From Oceanospirillum maris DSM 6286 (GTDB lineage Bacteria; Pseudomonadota; Gammaproteobacteria; Pseudomonadales; Halomonadaceae): a stretch of 64,000 bases of DNA. The stretch spans positions 62,001 through 126,000 of the forward strand of contig NZ_AUGW01000013.1 of NCBI RefSeq assembly GCF_000422865.1, written 5' to 3'. The position numbers and the translations under genes are program-made. A model generated the notes under the pieces. It saw only the letters and a program-made list of their open reading frames with translations, was not told where the DNA came from and made no database searches. Positions 45,403 through 52,349 of the stretch are shown in pieces. How positions within the stretch are numbered: position 1 is the first letter of the stretch; each line of letters starts with the position of its first letter.

Positions 45403-46914
45403 CTACTGCTGTTTATTACTGCTTAGAGTTAATCCTTTACGAATAGACTCCGGCCAATAAATACGGCCAGATTCATCCTCAACTTGCCACGGGCGGCGCA
45501 CGTCCCCTAGGGCTTCTGCCACAGCGAGGCCGGATTGTAAGCCATCCTCATGAAAACCATAGCCAAAATAGCTGCCGCAGAACCATGTGTTTTGCTGGCC
45601 TTGTAATTGATGGAGTTCTTTTTGAGCGGCGATGGCATTACGATCAAATACCGGATGATCATATAAAAAGCTGCAATGAATGCTGCCTTCTTCCGGCTCG
45701 ATCGGTGGGTTCAGGGTGACAATCATCGGTTGATCTGTATCTAGCGCCTGTAGTTTGTTCATCCAATAACTAACCGCTAAAGATTGCTGATCACGCAGGT
45801 CGTCATCTCGGCCTCTTAGGTAGTTCCAGCTTGACCAAACCTTACGGTTTTTGGGCATAAGCGCGGTATCGCTATGCAAAATAGCTTTGTTACGCTGATA
45901 GCCAAAAGCTCCCAGTAAGTGTTGTTCCTGCTGGGTTGGGTTGGCTAATAATTGCAGTGCTTGGTCGGCATGACAGGCCAGAACCACATCATCAAACTCC
46001 CGCTGTTCGCCGCGGGAGTCGACGACGGTTACTTTGCTGTTTTTTCCGGCCTTATCTTGGGCGCGAATGATTTGACGTACCCCCAAATTACAAAATGTAG
46101 CCGGTTGAATTTCATGGATCAGTTTGCTGACATACTCACGGCTACCACCGCGAACAGAGTGCCATTGAGGCCGGTCATCAACCTGTAGTAAGCCATGGTT
46201 TTTACAGAAGCGAAGAAAGGCTAGGGCAGGATAATCCATCATTTGATCCGCAGGCGTTGACCAAATGGCGGCCCCCATTGGAATCAGGTGTAGGTCTCGG
46301 AAGTCATCGGAGTAATGATGGTTTTTTAGCAGCTCTCCAAGGGTTACGTCCTCAGATAGCACGGCCTGCCAGCTTTCAGATTCTTTATAGAAACGCAGCA
46401 CATCTTTTAACATGCGCCAAATGCGAGGATTAAATACGTTGCCCAATGAGGGAAAAATACCCCGTAGGCCATTACCATTATATTCTATGCGGCCTTCCTC
46501 TGCGGAGACGGCAAATGACATCTCAGTCGCGGCTGTATCAACATTAAGGTGCTTAAACAGTGCGGTTAAATTAGGGTAGTTCGTTGGGTTGTAAACAATA
46601 AAACCTGTATCGACAGGAATAAGGCCATCGGGCGTATTAACGGTTACCGTATTGGAGTGGCCGCCAAAACGGTCGTCTTTCTCAAATAAAGTGACCGAGT
46701 GTTTTTTGCTTAACAGCCAAGCGGCAGAGAGTCCTGCGATTCCCGAGCCGATCACGGCAATGGTTTTGCCGTTACTGCGGCCTCTGTTATCAAAGGCGGA
46801 GTGGCCAGCAGATAGAGCGGTTTCAATATTTGATACGTCAGCCTCAGAACTTGATACGTCAGTTCCAGAGTTTGACAAGCTAGACACAGAGTGACCGGTA
46901 ACGGAAGGGGCCAT
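45403..46914 (-). CDS. FAD-dependent amine-oxidase-family oxidoreductase of the ChrR regulon
   Basis: The protein has 503 residues. A dinucleotide-binding motif VIGSGIAGLSAAWLLSKKH starts at about residue 55, and the FEKDDRFGGHSNTV motif follows. HADQALQLL and the C-terminal WFCGSYFGYGFHEDGLQSGL segment are typical of this NAD/FAD-binding subfamily. First gene of the operon, with the ChrR-type promoter upstream. In Rhodobacter a flavoprotein of a comparable cluster (UfaD) desaturates methylated acyl chains; equivalence is inferred from context. The first 50 residues are an unusual Ser/Asp-rich extension with 7-residue repeats. Confidence 0.88.
   Translation of the reverse strand: MAPSVTGHSVSSLSNSGTDVSSSEADVSNIETALSAGHSAFDNRGRSNGKTIAVIGSGIAGLSAAWLLSKKHSVTLFEKDDRFGGHSNTVTVNTPDGLIPVDTGFIVYNPTNYPNLTALFKHLNVDTAATEMSFAVSAEEGRIEYNGNGLRGIFPSLGNVFNPRIWRMLKDVLRFYKESESWQAVLSEDVTLGELLKNHHYSDDFRDLHLIPMGAAIWSTPADQMMDYPALAFLRFCKNHGLLQVDDRPQWHSVRGGSREYVSKLIHEIQPATFCNLGVRQIIRAQDKAGKNSKVTVVDSRGEQREFDDVVLACHADQALQLLANPTQQEQHLLGAFGYQRNKAILHSDTALMPKNRKVWSSWNYLRGRDDDLRDQQSLAVSYWMNKLQALDTDQPMIVTLNPPIEPEEGSIHCSFLYDHPVFDRNAIAAQKELHQLQGQQNTWFCGSYFGYGFHEDGLQSGLAVAEALGDVRRPWQVEDESGRIYWPESIRKGLTLSSNKQQ
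46830..46892. repeat. Degenerate 21-nt tandem copies in the N-terminus of the FAD oxidoreductase
   Basis: Units at 46830, 46851 and 46872; the first two share TTGATACGTCAG. They fall in the non-conserved N-terminal extension and keep the frame. Confidence 0.75.
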
Positions 46915-46960
46915 AAAAGACGCTCCAAAATAAGCTGATGATTCATAATCTACTGACTCA

Positions 46961-46989
46961 CCTTACGGTAGCGTAAATAAAGCAGATCA
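46961..46989 (-). promoter_or_regulatory. RpoE/ChrR-type promoter of the lipid-modification operon
   Basis: Minus strand: TGATCT (46989-46984), an 18-base spacer, then TAAGG (46965-46961), 47 bases before the FAD oxidoreductase ATG. It matches the Rhodobacter sigma-E consensus TGATCC-N18-TAAG at all but one position and mirrors the promoter at 47062-47090. Confidence 0.8.
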
Positions 46990-47061
46990 CTTGTTTCACA
47001 GATAACCGAGCGGCCCATTTGGGAATCGCCTAGACATAATCGAACTGATATCTACGGTCAG

Positions 47062-47090
47062 TGATCCAGCGAAAACACTCGCTCGTAAAA
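47062..47090 (+). promoter_or_regulatory. Autoregulatory RpoE/ChrR-type promoter of the sigma gene
   Basis: TGATCC (47062-47067), an 18-base spacer and TAAAA (47086-47090). The predicted transcript would begin near 47097, with GGGAG at 47103-47107 and ATG at 47115. It therefore excludes an upstream GTG at 47061 as the start. Confidence 0.82.
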
Positions 47091-47114
47091 GCAGTAGATA
47101 ACGGGAGAGAACGG

Positions 47115-47714
47115 ATGGAAAAAGTGCGATCAGCCTCTAAAAACTGGAATCAGGCTTTAACGGACGTGGGTTTACATCACGACCGTGAAGCGTTTGCGGC
47201 CTTGTACCAGTATTTTGCTCCGCGAGTAAAAACCTACCTGCTGCGTTTTGGCTTAACTGAGGCGCAGGCGGAAGAGCTGGCGCAGGAGGCGCTGTTACAA
47301 GTTTGGAGGAAAGCAGAGCAGTATCATGCTGAGAAAGCTGCTGCGTCTACATGGATCTTCTGTATTGCCCGTAATCTATTTATTGATCAACAGCGATCAG
47401 GTCGTGGAAAGCTAGAGAAAAGCACGGACTCTTACCATGAGCATGAAAGTTTGCTGGATCACCAAGAGTACGCCAGTGACGATAATAGTGATTGGAAGAG
47501 TTCACAGAAACATATCGAAGATGCCTTAAAAGAACTACCGCTTATGCAAGCCCAGCTAGTCTACAAATCTTATTACCAAGGTAAAAGCCACAGTGAGATC
47601 GCCGCTGATTTGGAGATACCCATTGGCAGCGTTAAATCTGGTTTACGTTTGGCTTTTAAAAAATTACGTCTGTCGCTAGCCAGTGATGGCTTAACTGGGG
47701 GAGAGCCCGTATGA
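47115..47714 (+). CDS. rpoE: ECF sigma factor, RpoE/ChrR type (ECF11-like)
   Basis: 199 residues from ATG 47115. Region 2: FAALYQYFAPRVKTYLLRFG, AEELAQEALLQVWRKAEQY and STWIFCIARNLFIDQQR. Region 4: ALKELPLMQAQLVYKSYYQGKSHSEIAADLEIPIGSVKSGLRLAFKKLR helix-turn-helix area. The downstream gene encodes its ChrR-type anti-sigma factor, overlapping by four bases (GTATGA). In Rhodobacter this pair controls the response to singlet oxygen. The promoter of its own class lies directly upstream, so it should activate itself. Confidence 0.93.
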   Translation: MEKVRSASKNWNQALTDVGLHHDREAFAALYQYFAPRVKTYLLRFGLTEAQAEELAQEALLQVWRKAEQYHAEKAAASTWIFCIARNLFIDQQRSGRGKLEKSTDSYHEHESLLDHQEYASDDNSDWKSSQKHIEDALKELPLMQAQLVYKSYYQGKSHSEIAADLEIPIGSVKSGLRLAFKKLRLSLASDGLTGGEPV

Positions 47715-48424
47715 AATCTGCTCAAATAGCACCGCCCTATGAGCTAATGAACGATGCTCATGTTGCCCCCAAACATCACCCTGACGATGCAACCTTACTG
47801 AGTTATGCCGCTGGCAGTTTAAGCCCCGGTGCGCAAATGTTATTGCAGTGCCATTTGGCCTGCTGTGAGCATTGTCGGCATCGTGTCGCAGACGCTGAAG
47901 CTATCGGTGGCGATTTACTGGAGCATCTACCCCAGAGCAGTATGCGGGCCTCCGTTGATGATATTTTTGCTAAGCTGGATTTGCTCGATACAGCGCCATC
48001 GTTAACGTCAAAAGCGGTGCATTTTGAGCGCCCAGACTGGTTGCCTGAGTGGGCAGAGCCGGTGGCTCAATGGTTAGAAAAAGATCAAAACTGGCAACGG
48101 CTTGCACCAGGGATCAGTCAGATTAAGTTCGATCAACCTAACTTTTCCGGTGATAAGGCTGTGCGACTGTTAAAGATCTCCCCTGGAACCTGTATGCCTC
48201 GGCATGGACATAGCGGTAGTGAGCTGACGCTTATTTTAAGCGGCTCTTATTGCGATGAAACCGGACGGCTATGCTCGGGGGATGTTGCTGACCTTGATCC
48301 TGATATCAATCATCAACCCATTGCCGACCGTGATCAGGACTGTATCTGTTTGATTGTTACCGATGCACCGTTAAAGTTTGACGGTTGGATTCCAAAATTA
48401 ATGCAGCCGTTTTTTGGTCTCTAA
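47711..48424 (+). CDS. chrR: ChrR-type zinc anti-sigma factor with cupin domain
   Basis: The protein has 237 residues. The N-terminal anti-sigma domain has a zinc site of the ZAS type: an N-terminal His (22/23) and His48-x3-Cys52-x2-Cys55. A C-terminal cupin domain carries His165, His167 and Glu171 (in RHGHSGSELTLILSG) and His201, matching the second metal site of ChrR. It should bind the sigma factor in the absence of stress and release it under singlet oxygen or related oxidants. Translationally coupled to rpoE. Confidence 0.92.
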   Translation: MKSAQIAPPYELMNDAHVAPKHHPDDATLLSYAAGSLSPGAQMLLQCHLACCEHCRHRVADAEAIGGDLLEHLPQSSMRASVDDIFAKLDLLDTAPSLTSKAVHFERPDWLPEWAEPVAQWLEKDQNWQRLAPGISQIKFDQPNFSGDKAVRLLKISPGTCMPRHGHSGSELTLILSGSYCDETGRLCSGDVADLDPDINHQPIADRDQDCICLIVTDAPLKFDGWIPKLMQPFFGL

Positions 48425-48547
48425 GCCTTAACAGGGATTCAAACAAGAGGCATATCCTCTAATAGCGATGATGTTATGCTGCAAGCTGAAACTGCCTAAA
48501 ATTAGGTGGCACGACTAACATTAAGTAAGATTAAGGATATTTTCGTT

Positions 48548-49228
48548 ATGGCCTTTACTTTGCAATGGTCTGATCAAAAACCAACGCCTTGGAATCTAGG
48601 GAAAATAGTCTGCATTGGCCGTAACTATGCGGAACATGCTAAAGAGTTGAATAACCCTATTCCGGCGACACCTTTGCTTTTTATTAAACCTGCCACGGCG
48701 GCTGTTGATATCACGCAGCCTTTAGTGCTACCCCAAGGGCAAGGCGAATGCCATCATGAAGCGGAGATTGCTCTGCTAATTGGTGATACATTAAGCAAAG
48801 TAAGCCCAGAAGAGGCGATCGATAAAGTTGTTGGCGTTGGGCTAGGGCTTGATCTGACCCTGCGAGACCTGCAAAGCACGTTGAAAAAGAATGGCCATCC
48901 GTGGGAAGTTTCAAAAGCATTTGATGGCTCTGCGCCTTTATCCGCTTTTGTTCCTTGCCAATTGATCGGCGATAAAATCCTACATATTACGTTAAGTGTG
49001 AATGATCAGTTGCGCCAAGAGGGTAGTAGCGACCAGATGATCACACCATTGGCGGAGCTTGTTAGTATTATCAGCCAAACATTTACCCTGGAAGCGGGTG
49101 ATGTTGTATTAACAGGAACCCCAGCCGGGGTTGCTGCTCTTAAAGCCGGTGATCATTTTGCAATGAGCTTGAAAGGCCGTGATCAACAGAATGATTGTCT
49201 TGCGATTAAAGGGTGTGTTGCAAGCTGA
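48548..49228 (+). CDS. Fumarylacetoacetate hydrolase family protein
   Basis: 226 residues from ATG 48548; an ATA/GTG-side extension to 48506 is less likely, as conserved sequence begins near WNLGKIVCIGRNYAEHAKEL. Metal-binding HHEAEIALLIG, GLDLTLRDLQ and DVVLTGTPAGVAALK define the FAH superfamily, which hydrolyses acylpyruvates or decarboxylates oxaloacetate. Substrate unknown; related to YcgM. It lies 123 bases after chrR and has no ChrR-type promoter of its own that I could find. Confidence 0.88.
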   Translation: MAFTLQWSDQKPTPWNLGKIVCIGRNYAEHAKELNNPIPATPLLFIKPATAAVDITQPLVLPQGQGECHHEAEIALLIGDTLSKVSPEEAIDKVVGVGLGLDLTLRDLQSTLKKNGHPWEVSKAFDGSAPLSAFVPCQLIGDKILHITLSVNDQLRQEGSSDQMITPLAELVSIISQTFTLEAGDVVLTGTPAGVAALKAGDHFAMSLKGRDQQNDCLAIKGCVAS

Positions 49229-49234
49229 CATAAG

Positions 49235-49262
49235 AAACGGTAGCCCTATAGCTACCGTTTTT
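49235..49262. terminator. Terminator between FAH gene and rpiA
   Basis: 10-bp stem AAACGGTAGC/GCTACCGTTT with a 6-base loop followed by T residues; usable from both convergent genes. Confidence 0.75.
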
Positions 49263-49301
49263 ATTACTGGCTGAGGCTGCCCACAAAAACTACTTTTGAG
49301 G

Positions 49302-49976
49302 CTACTTAGCGGTTAGTTTTTTAACGCCATCAACGCCACCTAGAAGCAGAATATCCGCTGGACGTAATGCAAACAGGCCGTTGGTGACAACCCCTGTAAT
49401 GTTGTTGATTTTTTGTTCAATGGTTAACGGATCATCAATAGGGAAGTTGTATAGATCCAGAATTACATTGCCGTTATCGGTTACAAAGTCTTCACGGTAA
49501 ACGGGATTGGCTCCCATTTTTACCAGCTCCCGAGCCACGTAGCTACGTGCCATTGGAATCACTTCAACCGGCAGCGGAAAACCTCCCAGAATAGGCACTT
49601 GCTTGCTTTCATCGGCGATGCAGATAAAGGTTTGTGATGCCGCACCAATAATCTTCTCACGGGTTAGTGCGCCGCCACCGCCTTTTACCATGTGCAGGCG
49701 ATCATTAACTTCATCAGCCCCATCGACATAAACCGGCACCGTACCTACACCGTTTAGGTCATAAACAGCAATACCGTGGGCTTGAAGGCGTTCACGAGTT
49801 GCTTCAGAACTGGCAACCGCACCGTCAAAATCAAATTTGATGGTCGCTAAAGCATCAATAAAAAAGTTTGCGGTAGAGCCTGTGCCCACGCCAACAATGC
49901 TATCTTTATCGATGATTTTTTTAACTTCTTCTAGGGCTGCTTCTGCAACTGCTTTTTTCAGATCGTCTTGAGTCAT
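49302..49976 (-). CDS. rpiA: Ribose-5-phosphate isomerase A
   Basis: The protein has 224 residues. [15 protein letters not shown], the active-site DGADEV and [11 protein letters not shown] are the RpiA motifs. It interconverts ribose 5-phosphate and ribulose 5-phosphate. It is divergent from ilvA, an arrangement widespread in Gammaproteobacteria. Confidence 0.96.
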   Translation of the reverse strand: MTQDDLKKAVAEAALEEVKKIIDKDSIVGVGTGSTANFFIDALATIKFDFDGAVASSEATRERLQAHGIAVYDLNGVGTVPVYVDGADEVNDRLHMVKGGGGALTREKIIGAASQTFICIADESKQVPILGGFPLPVEVIPMARSYVARELVKMGANPVYREDFVTDNGNVILDLYNFPIDDPLTIEQKINNITGVVTNGLFALRPADILLLGGVDGVKKLTAK

Positions 49977-50034
49977 GGGATTTGAGCCTGGATGGGGGGT
50001 CTTTTTTAGACGCTAACGGATAAAATACCCGCAT

Positions 50035-50040
50035 ATTATA
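50035..50040 (-). promoter_or_regulatory. Candidate -10 box for rpiA
   Basis: TATAAT on the minus strand about 60 bases before the rpiA ATG; no clear -35 hexamer. Confidence 0.4.
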
Positions 50041-50159
50041 CGGGGTAAGGCCGGTAAGCTGTAGACGTTATCTTGCCATAAGGCATAAGATAGTCGGCTT
50101 TATGGTGAACCCTATATAAATCACTACCCTATCGTGTTGTTCAAAGAGTGGAAAAGAGA

Positions 50160-51671
50160 ATGTTGGAAAGATACGTAAAGCGCATTTTACAGGCCCGCGT
50201 TTATGATGTGGCCATAGAAACTCCTCTGAGTGAGGCTCGTTTTCTCTCCAAACGATTGAACAACACCATTTTGATTAAGCGCGAAGACCTACAGCCCGTT
50301 TTCTCATTTAAATTGCGCGGCGCTTACAATGCGATGGCGCAGTTGACGGAAGAAGAGAAAGCCCGTGGCGTTATTACCGCCTCTGCAGGTAATCATGCTC
50401 AAGGTGTGGCAATGGCGGCTAAGCATATGGGGATTAAGGCGATTATTGTGATGCCTAAAATTACTCCAGAAATTAAAGTCGCGTCCGCTAAAGCCCGTGG
50501 CGCAAAGGTTATTCTAAAAGGCGATGCCTTTGCAGAAGCGTCTGAGTACGCCCAAGAGCTGGTAAAAGAGAAAGGCTACACCTATATCCCTCCTTACGAT
50601 CACCCTGAAGTGATTGCAGGACAAGGTACGGTCGCGATGGAAATTCTGCGTCAGTATCCTGCGGATATTGATGCTATTTTTGTTCCTGTGGGCGGCGGTG
50701 GTTTAATCGCCGGTATCGCGGCTTACGTGAAATACTTACGTCCTGACATCAAGGTTATCGGTGTTGAAGCGGAAGATGCGGCCTGCCTAAAAGCGGCTAT
50801 GGATGCTGGCGAACGGGTCATTCTTGATCAGGTTGGTATTTTTGCTGAAGGTGTGGCTGTGGCTCAAATTGGTGAAGAGCCGTTTCGTATCGCTCAGCAC
50901 TTTGTTGATGATGTGATCACGGTAAATACCGATGAGATCTGTGCCGCCGTAAAAGACGTGTTTGAAGACACCCGTGCGGTATCGGAGCCTTCTGGTGCGC
51001 TCTCTTTGGCTGGCCTAAAAAAGTATGTACAGCAGAACAATACAAAAGGCGAAACCCTTATCTGTATTAACTCTGGCGCTAATACCAATTTTGACCGCCT
51101 ACAGCATATTGCCGAGCGTGCGGAGCTAGGTGAAAAACGGGAAGCGATTCTAGCGGTGACGATTCCTGAGCGTCCGGGCAGCTTTAAACAGTTCTGCAAA
51201 ATTGTGGGCCGTCGCATGGTGACAGAATTCAACTATCGCTATTCTGATAGTCGTGATGCCAAAATTTTTGTGGGTATCCAACTAAAAGATATTAACGATC
51301 GGGCTGAACTGATTCGCTCATTAGATGCTGAAGGCTATCCGACCATCGACCTTAGCGACAACGAGATGGCTAAACTGCATATTCGTCACCTTGGTGGTGG
51401 GCGTAATGATGATATTGAAAACGAGCAACTGTTCCGTTTTGAGTTCCCCGAGCGTCCGGGTGCGTTACTTAATTTCCTTAATAATCTTGGTCAGAATTGG
51501 AACATCTCTCTGTTCCATTACCGTAATCACGGTGCCGCCTATGGTCGTGTCTTGATCGGTATGCAGGTGCCTAATAAAGACAAACAAAAAGTATCTGAAT
51601 ATTTAGATCGGATCGGTTATCGCTACTGGGATGAGAGCGGAAACCCTGCTTATCATCTGTTTTTGCAGTAA
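50160..51671 (+). CDS. ilvA: Biosynthetic threonine deaminase
   Basis: 503 residues from ATG 50160, where similarity to Pseudomonas IlvA begins (MLERYVKRIL); a GTG four codons upstream is in frame. The PLP lysine is in VFSFKLRGAYNAM, SAGNHAQGVA binds substrate, and VGGGGLIAGIA binds phosphate. Two C-terminal ACT-like regulatory domains (residues about 325-500) mark the biosynthetic, isoleucine-inhibited form. It converts threonine to 2-oxobutanoate. Confidence 0.96.
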   Translation: MLERYVKRILQARVYDVAIETPLSEARFLSKRLNNTILIKREDLQPVFSFKLRGAYNAMAQLTEEEKARGVITASAGNHAQGVAMAAKHMGIKAIIVMPKITPEIKVASAKARGAKVILKGDAFAEASEYAQELVKEKGYTYIPPYDHPEVIAGQGTVAMEILRQYPADIDAIFVPVGGGGLIAGIAAYVKYLRPDIKVIGVEAEDAACLKAAMDAGERVILDQVGIFAEGVAVAQIGEEPFRIAQHFVDDVITVNTDEICAAVKDVFEDTRAVSEPSGALSLAGLKKYVQQNNTKGETLICINSGANTNFDRLQHIAERAELGEKREAILAVTIPERPGSFKQFCKIVGRRMVTEFNYRYSDSRDAKIFVGIQLKDINDRAELIRSLDAEGYPTIDLSDNEMAKLHIRHLGGGRNDDIENEQLFRFEFPERPGALLNFLNNLGQNWNISLFHYRNHGAAYGRVLIGMQVPNKDKQKVSEYLDRIGYRYWDESGNPAYHLFLQ

Positions 51672-51937
51672 TGGTTCTGCTCTGGGCTAGAACTGTTGAT
51701 ATTACGGTTGGCCTCTTTTTTGCTGTGTCTTTTCTAAGCGGTATTTTTAGTCGAAAAACCGGCAAAAAATGACCTAGACAAAGAGCCTGTAAGGTATCTA
51801 TTGCAAAGCAAGTGGACCTCTATAAACTATAAGCATTAACCGTGAAAACACTCATATCGACAATGTTATTTAAGTATTTTGGTGGGTTTTCTCGATTTTG
51901 GTTTGTAGGCTCTATATAGAAGAGGCAAGGAATAACC

Positions 51938-52030
51938 ATGAAAAAAAATCGACCTGATCTAGTAACGGTATTGGTACTGATATTTGGATTAGGGGTTGTT
52001 GTGACCAGTTACGCACAGGGATTATTTTAG
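51938..52030 (+). CDS. 30-residue single-pass membrane peptide
   Basis: The ATG is preceded by AGGCAAGGAATAACC, a good ribosome binding site, and the 30-codon frame ends in TAG. The peptide has a basic N-terminus (KKNRPD) followed by one hydrophobic helix (LVTVLVLIFGLGVVVTSYA). It lies alone, 266 bases after ilvA, and is followed by a terminator. Function unknown. The basic-then-helix design and strong translation start argue that it is real. Confidence 0.6.
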   Translation: MKKNRPDLVTVLVLIFGLGVVVTSYAQGLF

Positions 52031-52349
52031 CGTTTGGGTTATCCGGCTTAGTCGGGCTTAGGGTTAGTGACTCGTTAGTTAGGGTTTGTTAGCTAGAGTT
52101 CGTTCGCTTAGATAGATTTCGTCAGATAGCCACAATTAGCTTAAATCCGTTGGATGGTTACACGATCCAGTAAGTATAAAAACCTCACTTTTGATGTGGG
52201 GTTTTTTTGTTTTTGTCATGCTAGTCTTAATCTTAATAACACAAAATGCTGGGTTATCAGACAATTGATAACAAAAGGCTAGCAGTCACATCGGTTGGTA
52301 ATTGGTAATATCTTAATTTGATGTCCGACTAATATATTAAGGAATCTCT
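52031..52349. other. Intergenic region before the GGDEF-EAL gene (319 bp)
   Basis: Holds a stretch of loosely repeated GTTAG/GGTTA elements (about 52035-52115), a terminator at 52181-52208, and the leader of the following gene with TTAAGGAATCTCT before its GTG. No reading frame is supported. Confidence 0.5.
52181..52208 (+). terminator. Terminator downstream of the small membrane peptide
   Basis: Stem AACCTCAC/GTGGGGTT with one G-T pair and a 7-base loop, followed by a run of T. Confidence 0.75.

Noticed and set aside
42309..48486. 17-base identity shared by the 3' end of the DUF6134-like gene region and the region after chrR
   Set aside because: About the longest match expected by chance in 64 kb; no other similarity around it.
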